Below, piece by piece: positions 18,104-27,432 of a stretch of DNA of 34,673 bases. The notes below the pieces were generated by a model. It had not been told where the DNA came from. It saw nothing but the letters and a program-made list of their open reading frames with translations, and searched no databases. The DNA lies in assembly GCF_028204095.1 (NCBI RefSeq), contig NZ_JAQLOH010000010.1, positions 1 through 34,673 on the forward strand, in the 5' to 3' direction. How positions within the stretch are numbered: the stretch's first letter is position 1; every line of letters starts with the position of its first letter. The position numbers and the translations under genes are program-made. The stretch comes from Candidatus Anaplasma sp. TIGMIC. GTDB lineage: Bacteria; Pseudomonadota; Alphaproteobacteria; Rickettsiales; Anaplasmataceae.

Positions 18104-18409
18104 ATGGGAGTTCGCGCTTTTTTCTTCCAAAAGTTGAAATTCTTCATCCGGAATCGTGCCCGCTGTGTGTATACCGACAACTTTGGCAATTCTTATTACT
18201 CACGTGTGGTTCGGGGCAAGGAACAAAGATGGGTAACCTACGGTGGTAGGGCTGATCCGTCAACAGTCCCCGCCAGATGCCACCTGTGGTTACATTATAC
18301 CTGCGATGAAATATTGCCAGAGTGTGGCGGAAGCGTTCATGTGCCGAATATGACAGGAACTGATAATGCTTATCATCCACACAAAGCAACTCCTCCCAAC
18401 GCAAGCTAG
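18104..18409 (+). CDS. NDUFA12-family NADH:ubiquinone oxidoreductase 17.2-kDa subunit
   Basis: 101 residues. The segment YTDNFGNSYYSR is followed by RWVTYGGRADPSTVPARCHLWLHY and a D-E-I-(L)P motif, the pattern of the alphaproteobacterial/mitochondrial NDUFA12 (B17.2) subunit. In known systems this supernumerary subunit sits on the matrix or cytoplasmic arm of respiratory complex I and aids assembly and stability. The start is firm: AGGAGGG lies 10 bp before the ATG, with a TATAAT promoter upstream. The main nuo genes are not here. mlaD follows after 184 bp. The conserved core is intact and the C-terminal tail (TPPNAS) is short. Confidence 0.92.
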   Translation: MGVRAFFFQKLKFFIRNRARCVYTDNFGNSYYSRVVRGKEQRWVTYGGRADPSTVPARCHLWLHYTCDEILPECGGSVHVPNMTGTDNAYHPHKATPPNAS

Positions 18410-18593
18410 CAACGTGAGTAAACTGGTCTTTAATCATGTACGTGCACAATGGCAAGGGTCCTGTGGGTTGCCAGATTGGATGTCATGTAGCCTGCATCTG
18501 TGCAGGGAGTTATTAGTTCACCGCTCCATACAAAAGAAGTGAGTGCGGTCTGTTGGTGTTTTCGCGTTAGTGGATTGTGCAAATTGGGTGAGT

Positions 18594-19058
18594 ATGTCTA
18601 AATGCAGCGTTATAGAGGTACTTGTAGGAATTTTGGTGTCGGCTGCGGTCATTGCGATTGGCAGCTTCATGGTCAGCAAGCTCTCAAATAAGGCAAGATT
18701 CAACGCCAAGTGTAGCACAATAACGGCGGCTTTCGCCGATGTAGATGGGTTGCGTGTGGGCAGCGATGTAAGAGTATCAGGAGTGAGCGTGGGCAGCGTG
18801 ACATCACTTCATCTAAACCGTCAAAACACACCAGTTGTGAAGATGTGCATTGCTGCAGGCCTAATGTTGCCCGTGGATAGCTCTGCTGCGATAACGTATT
18901 CCGACATTATGGGAGGAAAGTACATAGACATAGTACCGGGCGCTGCGGACAATGTACTCGGTAATGGATCCCAAATTAAACATACAAGCACGGTGGTGAG
19001 CCTGCATACAATAATAGACAAGATGATAAATAGCGCGCTTCGGGAAAATGCGCACTAG
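18594..19058 (+). CDS. mlaD: MlaD-family (MCE) phospholipid transport protein
   Basis: 154 residues from ATG 18594, preceded by GGTGAG; the upstream GTG at 18543 in the same frame lacks support. One N-terminal membrane helix (about residues 6-26) is followed by a single MCE domain with the hallmark segments FADVDGLRVGSDVRVSGVSV, then G-x-V-(T)-S-L, and a terminal IMGGKYIDIVPG block. In Gram-negative bacteria MlaD forms a hexameric ring on the MlaFE ABC transporter and moves phospholipid between inner and outer membranes. MlaE and MlaF are not in this window. The protein is about the size of the MCE core, without the long C-terminal extension of some relatives. A small hairpin (CCTGCA/TGCAGG at 18491-18506) lies upstream. 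Confidence 0.92.
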   Translation: MSKCSVIEVLVGILVSAAVIAIGSFMVSKLSNKARFNAKCSTITAAFADVDGLRVGSDVRVSGVSVGSVTSLHLNRQNTPVVKMCIAAGLMLPVDSSAAITYSDIMGGKYIDIVPGAADNVLGNGSQIKHTSTVVSLHTIIDKMINSALRENAH

Positions 19059-19838
19059 GTAAGCAAGAACCCGTCTTTCCCTACTGGTACTTAGCGTATG
19101 TACGGCAGCTCTGATACTTGCATAGAAGATAGCCAACTTGCATCAGTACACGGCATCTTGCAGCTACAAGAACCTATATCCCAAATGGGAATAAGCAAGG
19201 GCGCACGCTTGCCGCCTGAGTATTTTGGCTCCGCGGAATCCTCCAAGCACAACATTAATGTGCAGCATGTAAATTGACACAATAACTGGTAATGAAAAAT
19301 CACACGGTACTATGTGCGTACTAGTACAAATGCTAGCTACTTGCCTTGTGCAAATCATTCAGTACTACATTACGATCCACTGTAACCCATGTGTACAGTA
19401 TCGAGATAAACACTACCAAATCTCACATTCGCTATAATTGCGTAGCGTTTAGTCGCTAAAATCCAGCACTGGGTGCAAATATTTGTCTTAACACTTACGT
19501 GAACCACGGTGGCCCCTTTCCATTTGTGGCCAGTAACGTTCCAATAGTATTATGATCCTAAACACCGAACCTCAAGAGTCTTACCTTCAGCGTGATACAA
19601 GCTCTCATATTGGCGTAATCTGTATTTCTAGTTTCAGGACGCAAAAACGTTAACTGTTGGTTTCCAGTCGGGAACACCTTAATAGGTACAGAAGGGGTTA
19701 ATGTCTATTGCGGTTTACTTTCGAGAAACTTTACTATAGAATGCGCCCGCATGAGCGTCTTTCGTTGCGATGTGTTTTGTTGCACCTTGGAACAGTTAGT
19801 ACTCATGCTTTTGCGCAGATGGTTGGCGTAGGTGGGTG
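19059..19838. other. Gene-free stretch of ~780 bp
   Basis: No frame gives a recognisable protein and no tRNA cloverleaf was found. Isolated promoter-like pieces occur: TTGACA at 19274-19279 without a good -10, and TATAAT at 19433-19438 without a good -35. The latter is followed by a short hairpin (TAGCG/CGCTA at about 19443-19458). It could be a decayed gene or a small RNA locus. Confidence 0.5.
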
Positions 19839-20141
19839 ATGCACAGCTTGTCCGGAATAGTCTTCTCTGCCGTGTTTGGGGTAGTTCTGTACGTATTCCT
19901 GACGAATTCTGTAAACTGGGTAACCGCGTACATTCGAAAACGCAACAAGGGACTAAGGAACAAATCAATGTACGTAAAGGGACATCCTGGGTCTGCGGCA
20001 TCCACGCCTTCGACCAAGGGCTCTTCTGCCCCGCAGCGTTTTATCTCTGCCTATGAGAATCACCGCCATACCAGCACAAAGGTCGAAGGAGTAGAGTCGG
20101 TCTCACAGGTTTTTGATGCCGGTAAGGGAAAAGGGAGATAG
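19839..20141 (+). CDS. Small single-pass membrane protein, unrecognised
   Basis: 100 residues from ATG 19839 (a GTG immediately precedes it), with GGTGG just upstream as a possible Shine-Dalgarno. One clear hydrophobic segment (about residues 4-26, SGIVFSAVFGVVLYVFLTNSV) is followed by a basic stretch AYIRKRNKGLRNK, which by the positive-inside rule places the C-terminal part in the cytoplasm. The rest is polar and Ser/Lys rich and looks disordered. No family was recognised. An overlapping ORF in another frame (19832-20056) has no membrane-protein logic and is taken as a shadow. It converges with the MrpD-like gene 31 bp away. Confidence is moderate because the case rests on topology and start context alone. 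Confidence 0.55.
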   Translation: MHSLSGIVFSAVFGVVLYVFLTNSVNWVTAYIRKRNKGLRNKSMYVKGHPGSAASTPSTKGSSAPQRFISAYENHRHTSTKVEGVESVSQVFDAGKGKGR

Positions 20142-20172
20142 CTCAGCATTTTCCTGTCATTTCACAGTGTGT

Positions 20173-21720
20173 CTACTGCGGCAGAATAAGCAGTGATGCC
20201 GCTATTCGTTCAGATATAGAAGTCAAGGGCAACGGATATGTGCCTGCAGCGAGGCCTAAGCATGCCATAACCCATATGCACAAAGTCATAGAACGAGGCG
20301 TTTTTATGTAAAGGTCATTTGCACATCCCTCGACAATACCGGGATTGAAGTATAGGTACTCAATTACCTTCCATGTATAAACTACAGAGCATACCGATCC
20401 CACAACCAACGCGACTAGCCCCTCCCATGCATTAGAATTGGCAAATGAGCTGAGCATCTGCCATTTCGCCACAAACCCCATTGTGGGCGGCATTCCCACA
20501 AGGCTTAGTGATAGCAACACGTACGCTGACGCGATGTTGGGCACTACACGACCTAAACTGAGGCACTTGTCCATTTTACCTTGCCCAAAGTGGTAAGAGA
20601 TCCCACCAGAAACCATAAACAATGCCGACTTGACAATGCTGTGATTTACAAGATATGCCACTGCTGCTGCTAAACCTGAATACGTGTTCAGACTCACTGC
20701 AAAAATAATACAGCCAATATTTGCAACGCTGGAGTACGCCAAAACGTCTTTTATGTCTTTACTCATAACCGCAAATATTGAAGCTGCAACAGTAGCTAAT
20801 GCCGCCAAGGCAAGCATAATTTTACCCAACGGCAGCGTAGCAAATACTAACTGTGCTCCAAACACACTGTGTGTAACCCTTATTACAAGGTATATCATGA
20901 CCTTCGTGGCAGTCCCAGATAGAAACACAGCTACAAATGAAGGCGACGTGGTGTACGCCCTGATAAGCCACCCATGAAATGGATACAAAGCTGCCTTGAT
21001 GACTAAACCAAAAATCACAAAGAACATACCCACATATGTTGACTTGCTAATAGGCATCTCACTGAGAAACACAGCCAGACTGCCCATGTTCAACGTGCCC
21101 GAAGAAGCATATAAGAGGCCAACACCCAATAGATATAATGTGGCACCCACAGTACCTATAACTAAGTACTCGAACGCTGATACCAACGATCCCTTGTGCC
21201 CTCCCATCGCTACTAATACATATGCTGATATCGATGCCACTTCCAAAAACACGTAAACGTTAAATGCGTCATTTGAGACAAGAATACCCAGTAGCCCACT
21301 GAACGATAGCAAGAACACAGAATAGAACTTTGACACCTTAGATGCAGGTATTTCTCTACGGCTTGGATATATGCCATAAATCGTACTCACAACCCCTATA
21401 AATGTCACTAGCATGAGCATGGTGGCGCTAAGCAAGTCAACTCTAAGTTCTATACCATAAGGCAGTTCCCATCCACCGACCTTGTATAGTATGGAACCAG
21501 CAGAGTAGACCTGATAAAACAGCACTAAAGAGATGATGAAAGTACTAGAAACTACTGCACAGGCAAAGCCTTGCACAAAGTTCACACTACGATGAAACAA
21601 TGAACATGCAACTGCAGAAAGCAGCGGCACCACTACCTGCAATATTACCAAATTGTCTTTTATGGCAGAAATCACACGCCCCTTAATCAAAGAATCAAGC
21701 GTCCCTGAAGTTATACTCAA
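20173..21720 (-). CDS. MrpD/MnhD-like proton-conducting antiporter subunit
   Basis: 515 residues, polytopic, of the NuoL/M/N-MrpA/D superfamily. Family charged residues are present: Glu 160 in NVYVFLEVASISAYVL (the MrpD/NuoM transmembrane-5 Glu), Lys 242 in KAALYPFHGWLIRAY and Lys 273 in GTATKVMIYLVIRV. The Y-P-F-H-G-W-L context resembles MrpD more than NuoN. In full Mrp systems it works with subunits A-G to exchange Na+ or K+ for protons; no other mrp gene is adjacent here. The start is a TTG at 21720, as no ATG lies before the first membrane helix; a GTG at codon 16 is an alternative. It is convergent with the small membrane gene. It could serve an orphan ion pump or a modified complex I. 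Confidence 0.88.
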   Translation of the reverse strand: MSITSGTLDSLIKGRVISAIKDNLVILQVVVPLLSAVACSLFHRSVNFVQGFACAVVSSTFIISLVLFYQVYSAGSILYKVGGWELPYGIELRVDLLSATMLMLVTFIGVVSTIYGIYPSRREIPASKVSKFYSVFLLSFSGLLGILVSNDAFNVYVFLEVASISAYVLVAMGGHKGSLVSAFEYLVIGTVGATLYLLGVGLLYASSGTLNMGSLAVFLSEMPISKSTYVGMFFVIFGLVIKAALYPFHGWLIRAYTTSPSFVAVFLSGTATKVMIYLVIRVTHSVFGAQLVFATLPLGKIMLALAALATVAASIFAVMSKDIKDVLAYSSVANIGCIIFAVSLNTYSGLAAAVAYLVNHSIVKSALFMVSGGISYHFGQGKMDKCLSLGRVVPNIASAYVLLSLSLVGMPPTMGFVAKWQMLSSFANSNAWEGLVALVVGSVCSVVYTWKVIEYLYFNPGIVEGCANDLYIKTPRSMTLCIWVMACLGLAAGTYPLPLTSISERIAASLLILPQ

Positions 21721-21938
21721 AAAGGAAAACTTCTACAATACATTACTTTATGCTATATCTAGCATAGAATCTTATAAGTCAACAGGTAGTACTTCCGTAC
21801 ACACAACAATACTCTATAGACTGACCTGCTGACAGCCACTCGGCGCCAATCACCCGCCTGCGGCTTGAGAAGTACACACCACTAAAGAACAACGCAACAC
21901 AGCACCCAGAGTCTAAGCCCCAGGTTCAATAAATTGAG

Positions 21939-24656
21939 TTATCGGTTTTTTCTCACAATCTCAAATAGTCTGTCAATGTCAAATGTGGGATTAGGATGCC
22001 ATAGATACCCTTCCATAGACATGTCTATATTTTCAGGACTACCACCCCTAGGAGGGATAAATGTAAACCTACACAAAGAAGTAACCGTAAACTGAGGTAT
22101 AAACAGGTTCACAGAAGCTGCGCCTACAGCATTTTTCAGTCTGAACTGCGCAGATGATACAACTGCTCCCCTGTCTATTTCCATTTCCCCATCAAACTTC
22201 TCAAAGACAGTATCGCCCTGATACAAGGACACCCGCGACAAAGATGCTATCTCCGCCTTGCTCTCGGCATTAAACAGCGTAGTGATAAAGCCGTCAAAAT
22301 CCACGCCTTTGACGCCAAGACGCCTTGATGCAAACTTGAGTTTTCCTTTAACCGAGTTTGCCCACTCAAGTACATTCTTTCCCTGCATCTGCAAACTTCC
22401 ACTGACGCTCACATTGCCACTGACCAAATTACCAGCATGCGCAGTTGGAGCCTCTTTTACGTCAACTGACACATCAGAAGCTGCAATAACCACCGACATG
22501 GATGACACCTCGCCCAGTCCCACATTGCCACTAATCCTAACCCTGCCCTTACCTTTACGGAAATTGAGATGGTCTATGGACATAACACCCTCTTTCAAGG
22601 TAGAGGCGAGAGAAAGGTCTTTGAGAATCTTGTCTGCAAATGAAAAACTCTTTATCCGAACACTAACACTACCATCTATACCTTCAAGGACAGAAAGGTT
22701 TATGGGCTTACTGGACCAGGTAAACTTTGACATACCCTCTTTCCAGACCTTTTTGCTGGCACCTTCAGGGGCATTGCGTTCAAGAAACTTTGGCAGCCAC
22801 AAAAACTCGGAGCTATATTTGTCTCCCTTAAGATCTAGAAACACTTTTGGCCGCACGCCCTGGCTACTCAAAGACACTCGCGCTGAACCACTAACCTCGG
22901 ATACACTCTCGTCACCACTTAGCGCAACAAAGTGGATCTTTTCAAGATTCATTCTGCGGCCAGACACATCCGCAAGAAAGCTCAATTCCTTTACCGCCTT
23001 ATGCCCTATAGAAAAGTCTTGGAACTTTACCAAAACTTGAAGAGGAACCATTACATTACGCAACCACGCAAAGCTTGCCACGTCGCGTTTCATATCCATG
23101 CCTTCAACGCTATAGTCACTAGTGGAAAAACCACTCACAGTTATCCCACCAATTACCACACCTCCCTTTTTCCCGTACTTATATTTCAGGTTACCCTCCG
23201 CTCGAGCGCGTTGCGAAGTTAATCGTATACCCGGCAATGCAACAATGCGCGGCGCTATGTAAAGCTTGCTTTCTAGAACAAACTTGCCGCTGTCCTTAGA
23301 ACTACGCAATTCATTCGCATGAATAGGGAACACCCAGCTCAAAAGCGCATCTATATCCTCACCCTGAGCATAAACTGCCCCTGTAAATCTAGGTATAGAA
23401 TCGCTTCCTGCATTAACGGAACTTCCGCTGATGCGCAAAATATTATTCCTCCCGGGTAGGTCCAAACGTAACTGATCTATAGCAACCTTACCGTCCCTTA
23501 TAGAAACCTTAGCGTCCAGATTCCTGGCAACACTACCTTTGTACCGAATCTCCCTGATATCCAGCTCGGCTTTCGCGTCAAACTCTGCTGTTACAAGTGG
23601 AAAATGTGCTGAAGAACGCCTCATCGGCGCACTATAGGATGCGTCAACATCTGGAATATCGCTGCGAAATAGTGAATCTATGTCAACTGAGGACAGTACC
23701 AACTGCGCTTTACACGACATGGTATCACTGCACTCTCCTCTTGCATGCCCTGATATGCTACCACTATCTATGTCCAAACTTGTTACTTCGAAACCACCAT
23801 CTTCCTTCTGTTTTATGTGGGCGTTCATGGATAACTTCTCGGAAGAATTAACGTAGCTAATACCATCAACCTTAGTAGCTATAGCCGCAACTTGAGCTAA
23901 CTCAGTAAGATTGTTGGTCCTGGCATCTAGCACCCACTCAAACCCTCTAAACAAACCCTTCTGAAGATCAGAAATGTCCACAACATCCGCAGTTCGTGTT
24001 CTCCTACCACTACCAGACAACACCACCTTAGTGTTCGTAGAACTTAGTTCTACATTGGCCACCCTGCTGCCACCATCCTGTGACTCAAGCGTGGAATGAA
24101 GTTCATATCTGGCACTTCCTATTCTCAACTCTGCTTGAGACTCATATGTACCACCTCGGGACCTTATCTCGCCCTGCCGTATGTAAATGGAGCTTCTGTG
24201 AGTAGCATCCACACCGCTGTTATCGGCAATCACGGAATCGAATATCCTTATTTTCTTGATACCCCCGGAAGCCTGCGACCTCACAATCCTGCTTAAGCTG
24301 CTAGCGTCAGTTCGTAACCCATATATGTCCACAGACTTAACATGTGCCCTGCCCGTTATAAGGGGAAGTAATGACAAACGCATCTCCAGACGCTCCACCG
24401 CAATGGCCCCTGAACACTCTTTACTGTCCTCGCTACACTCCAAATACAAATTGCTTGCTGTCAACCTTGGGATCAGAAACTGCCCACGAATGTTTCCTAA
24501 TGCCTTTATTACTACACCACTTTCTCTGGTGGCTGCTCCAAGCTGCGCAAATACGTAGTCTCCATACCGTGCATTCCAGTCAACCACATAGGGCGCGACT
24601 GCTGCGCCAAAAATGGCGAGAAGTACTGCACAGAACAAGTATCCGATAAGCTTCAT
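21939..24656 (-). CDS. AsmA-family protein
   Basis: 905 residues from ATG 24656. An N-terminal membrane anchor (MKLIGYLFCAVLLAIFGAAV) is followed by an AsmA-type opening (APYVVDWNARYGDYV, then a strand ending in NIRGQFLIPRLTASNLYLEC). The rest is a long series of beta-rich segments with repeated short patterns of the form (I/V)xxLxxxxGxxxxxxSGxV, for example VMSIDHLNFRKGKGRVRISG in the C-terminal third. AsmA/TamB-like proteins are thought to form hydrophobic grooves bridging the periplasm for phospholipid delivery to the outer membrane. With mlaD and lolD in the same window this suggests active envelope lipid traffic. It is transcribed alone; the upstream gap to maeB is 220 bp with no strong promoter seen. 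Confidence 0.88.
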   Translation of the reverse strand: MKLIGYLFCAVLLAIFGAAVAPYVVDWNARYGDYVFAQLGAATRESGVVIKALGNIRGQFLIPRLTASNLYLECSEDSKECSGAIAVERLEMRLSLLPLITGRAHVKSVDIYGLRTDASSLSRIVRSQASGGIKKIRIFDSVIADNSGVDATHRSSIYIRQGEIRSRGGTYESQAELRIGSARYELHSTLESQDGGSRVANVELSSTNTKVVLSGSGRRTRTADVVDISDLQKGLFRGFEWVLDARTNNLTELAQVAAIATKVDGISYVNSSEKLSMNAHIKQKEDGGFEVTSLDIDSGSISGHARGECSDTMSCKAQLVLSSVDIDSLFRSDIPDVDASYSAPMRRSSAHFPLVTAEFDAKAELDIREIRYKGSVARNLDAKVSIRDGKVAIDQLRLDLPGRNNILRISGSSVNAGSDSIPRFTGAVYAQGEDIDALLSWVFPIHANELRSSKDSGKFVLESKLYIAPRIVALPGIRLTSQRARAEGNLKYKYGKKGGVVIGGITVSGFSTSDYSVEGMDMKRDVASFAWLRNVMVPLQVLVKFQDFSIGHKAVKELSFLADVSGRRMNLEKIHFVALSGDESVSEVSGSARVSLSSQGVRPKVFLDLKGDKYSSEFLWLPKFLERNAPEGASKKVWKEGMSKFTWSSKPINLSVLEGIDGSVSVRIKSFSFADKILKDLSLASTLKEGVMSIDHLNFRKGKGRVRISGNVGLGEVSSMSVVIAASDVSVDVKEAPTAHAGNLVSGNVSVSGSLQMQGKNVLEWANSVKGKLKFASRRLGVKGVDFDGFITTLFNAESKAEIASLSRVSLYQGDTVFEKFDGEMEIDRGAVVSSAQFRLKNAVGAASVNLFIPQFTVTSLCRFTFIPPRGGSPENIDMSMEGYLWHPNPTFDIDRLFEIVRKNR

Positions 24657-24876
24657 CTATCACCCATAGGCGTTCTTATGCTAGATTCTATATTCACCAA
24701 CAGCTTAAAAATACATAAAACCGCGGGGTAAAAGCTCTACACAAAAAAGTGACATTAAGCATATTTCAGCACAACCCACAGCACGTAGTGCAGAATATTC
24801 GCGCCCGCAGCAATCGTATAATCTCCGACCCACGCCAATTCCGGGAACATAAGCCGCAACACAAACTCTACCCTTA

Positions 24877-27129
24877 CTAAACAGCATTGTACAATGACGA
24901 CAGCAGCGCAAGATTTAGGATCTCGGAAACCGAGGCAGTCATTTGCACGACCTGAACCGGCTTTTCCATGCCCATAAGTATTGGACCCACTACAGCTACC
25001 CTACCAACTTCTTGAAGTAATTTTGAAGATATACTAGCGCTGTACAAACCCGGCATCACCAGAACGTTCGCAGCTTCCTTAATGCGGCTGAACGGGTATA
25101 AAGCCAGAGACTCCGGCTTTAACGCCACGTCTATAGACATTTCTCCGTCATATTCAAAGTCCACGTTCAACCCGTCGAGTATATCTATGCACTCTTTGAT
25201 GCTACCAGCCTCCCGCTGTGCGTGGCTTCCAAAATTGGAAAATGATATAAACGCTACTCTCGGCACATGTCCCATCTTTTTCGCAGCTGTTGCCGCAGTT
25301 ATAGCAATATTAGCAAGCTGCTTTGCATCCGGACATTCGTTAATTGCAGTGTCTGCCATAAAAAGAGTGCGATCCTCCATTACTATCACGGACAAGCCCA
25401 TGACCTCACTCCGAGCCCCTATAACCTTACTAACGTCAGAAAGCGACTCCTGATACCCTCGCGTTACACCCGTAACAAGAATATCGCCATCACCGCACGC
25501 AAGCATGCATGCTGCAAAAACGTTCCTGTCCGTCTTAACGTCCCTAACACACCCTCTATATAGATACCCCTTACGCTGCAGCTTGCTGTACAAATAGTCT
25601 ATGTAAACATCGTTGCGTGAAGATAATGCAGCGTTGGCTATAGTTATATCACCAAGGCTACCCGCACCTATGCGGTCGAGACCTTCCTTTATTTTATCCA
25701 CACGCCCTACAAGAATCGGCGCGCCATAACCCTGGGCCTGCCATTGAAGAGCGGCCTTTATCACCTTTACTTCTTCCCCTTCAGAGAAGATCACCCTCTT
25801 TGGAGTGCTTTTAACTGAACTGTACATAATATTCAGTATGCTGTACGCAGGGGAAATTCTGGAACTCAACCCACGAGCATACTTGTCCCAATCATCAATC
25901 TGCGTACGGGCTACACCTGTCTCAATAGCGGCCCGCGCCACTGCAGGAGACACAACAGATATTAGTCTCGGGTCAAACGGCGTTGGGATTATGTACTCTC
26001 GGCCGTATCTCATGCTACGTCCACCGTAAGCTTCAAGGACTTCATCGCTTACAACTTCCCTTGCCAGAGCCGCAATAGCTTTAGAAACAGCCAATTTCAT
26101 TTCGTTGTTTACAGACTTAGCTCGCACATCTAGTGCACCCCTAAATATGTACGGGAAGCCCATAACATTATTGATCTGGTTACAATAGTCAGACCTACCT
26201 GTAGCTATTATGGCGTCCGGTCGCACTTCCCTCGCAAACTCGGGATTCACCTCAGGATAAGGGTTCGCCAAAGCAAAAATTACAGGATCTTTGTTCATTG
26301 ACAGAAGCATATCCTTGCTTAGAACGTCACGCACCGATAATCCTATGAAAACATCAGCACCCTTGACTGCGTCCTTAAGATCCCTTTCGCTCGTATCTAC
26401 AGCATGCTTCAATTTCCACTCGTTGACACCAAGCTGACGCCCTTTATAGATAACCCCATTCTGGTCGCACAGCACAATATTATCGTTCGGAATACCAACA
26501 AACTTCAGCATCTCAACACAGGCAATGCCCGCGGCGCCTGCACCATTAACAACTATCTTTACGCTCTTCAGCGACTTACCCGTAATGTCGAGCGCGTTCA
26601 TAACGCCCGCCAAAACTATGATCGCCGTGCCGTGTTGGTCATCATGGAAAACCGGTATGTCCATCAACTCACCGAGACGCCGCTCAATCACAAAACATTC
26701 CGGCGCCCGGATATCTTCAAGGTTTATCCCACCCCAGCTGCACCCCAGATACCTGACAGAATTAATGAACTCGTCAACGTCTTCAGTATTCACTTCAATA
26801 TCAACCGCGTCTATGTCGGCAAAACGCTTGAACAGTACCGCTTTCCCCTCCATAACGGGCTTTGACGCCAGGGGGCCTATGTTACCAAGGCCTAAAACTG
26901 CAGTGCCATTTGATATGACTGCCACATAGTTGCCTTTCGCCGTGTACTCGTACACAAGGTCCGGATTCGAGGCAATCTTGACGCACGGAGCCGCCACACC
27001 CGGAGAATATGCCAAGGACAGGTCGCTCTGTGTCATGAGCGGTTTGGTTGGCATAAGCGCCACCTTGCCTGGTCTCCTGCCGCAGTGGAATCTAAGGGCT
27101 TCGCTGTCTTTCTCCGGAAAATCGCTCAT
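24877..27129 (-). CDS. maeB: NADP-dependent malic enzyme with C-terminal phosphotransacetylase-like domain
   Basis: 750 residues, the normal size of MaeB-type hybrids. The malic enzyme part (about 1-420) has the catalytic Tyr in SLAYSPGVAAPC (Tyr 41), Lys 96 in the GKAVLFKRFADIDAVDIEVN region, the acidic metal ligands in NLEDI (138-139) and FHDDQHG (163-164), and the nucleotide-binding VVNGAGAAGIACVEM. The PTA/PTB-like part (about 430-750) starts at RVIFSEGEE; in MaeB it is usually regulatory rather than catalytic. The reaction is malate to pyruvate and CO2 with NAD(P)+ reduction, an anaplerotic or NADPH-generating step. The ATG at 27129 begins MSDFPEKD. It has no operon partner: the asmA-like gene follows after 220 bp. 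A TATTAT at 27149-27144 is a possible -10. Confidence 0.96.
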   Translation of the reverse strand: MSDFPEKDSEALRFHCGRRPGKVALMPTKPLMTQSDLSLAYSPGVAAPCVKIASNPDLVYEYTAKGNYVAVISNGTAVLGLGNIGPLASKPVMEGKAVLFKRFADIDAVDIEVNTEDVDEFINSVRYLGCSWGGINLEDIRAPECFVIERRLGELMDIPVFHDDQHGTAIIVLAGVMNALDITGKSLKSVKIVVNGAGAAGIACVEMLKFVGIPNDNIVLCDQNGVIYKGRQLGVNEWKLKHAVDTSERDLKDAVKGADVFIGLSVRDVLSKDMLLSMNKDPVIFALANPYPEVNPEFAREVRPDAIIATGRSDYCNQINNVMGFPYIFRGALDVRAKSVNNEMKLAVSKAIAALAREVVSDEVLEAYGGRSMRYGREYIIPTPFDPRLISVVSPAVARAAIETGVARTQIDDWDKYARGLSSRISPAYSILNIMYSSVKSTPKRVIFSEGEEVKVIKAALQWQAQGYGAPILVGRVDKIKEGLDRIGAGSLGDITIANAALSSRNDVYIDYLYSKLQRKGYLYRGCVRDVKTDRNVFAACMLACGDGDILVTGVTRGYQESLSDVSKVIGARSEVMGLSVIVMEDRTLFMADTAINECPDAKQLANIAITAATAAKKMGHVPRVAFISFSNFGSHAQREAGSIKECIDILDGLNVDFEYDGEMSIDVALKPESLALYPFSRIKEAANVLVMPGLYSASISSKLLQEVGRVAVVGPILMGMEKPVQVVQMTASVSEILNLALLSSLYNAV

Positions 27130-27432
27130 AAAAACCCAGGGGTATAATAACGATCAGAAAGGGTATACACATTGACACTTTTGCGCAACTTTTTAATCCT
27201 TAATGACAAATTCCATTGCATTGCTAGGGCAAACTAAAAGGCACTAATGCGCCACACAAGGCTGGGAAGCATTTAGATAATGGACCAGCTCCGTGATCTA
27301 TTCCCAACAACACCATATGACATCCCACATCTGCAATTATAGCGGGATCAACGCCAAAATAGACTCCTATGTTTACTGCCAGAAAGCAAAGAATATACTT
27401 AGGGGTACAATAGTCTTTATTGAGGAACCTCT
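27130..27432. other. Divergent intergenic region maeB / lolD
   Basis: 303 bp with no recognisable gene. On the plus strand TACAAT (27407-27412) is a plausible -10 for lolD, with no clear -35; on the minus strand TATTAT (27149-27144) may serve maeB. Nothing else was seen. Confidence 0.4.

Noticed and set aside
19091-19358. Overlapping short ORFs (64-70 codons) on the minus strand of the gene-free region
   Set aside because: Several frames are open with similar weak translations, none with a domain, membrane segment or good start context.
22258-23040. 260-codon plus-strand ORF inside the asmA-like gene
   Set aside because: Opposite-strand shadow of a convincing 905-aa AsmA-family protein; Ser/Thr/Leu-rich translation with no domain.
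24705-24911. 68-codon minus-strand ORF between maeB and the asmA-like gene
   Set aside because: It overlaps the end of maeB, is Cys-rich without a motif pattern and has no clear ribosome-binding site.
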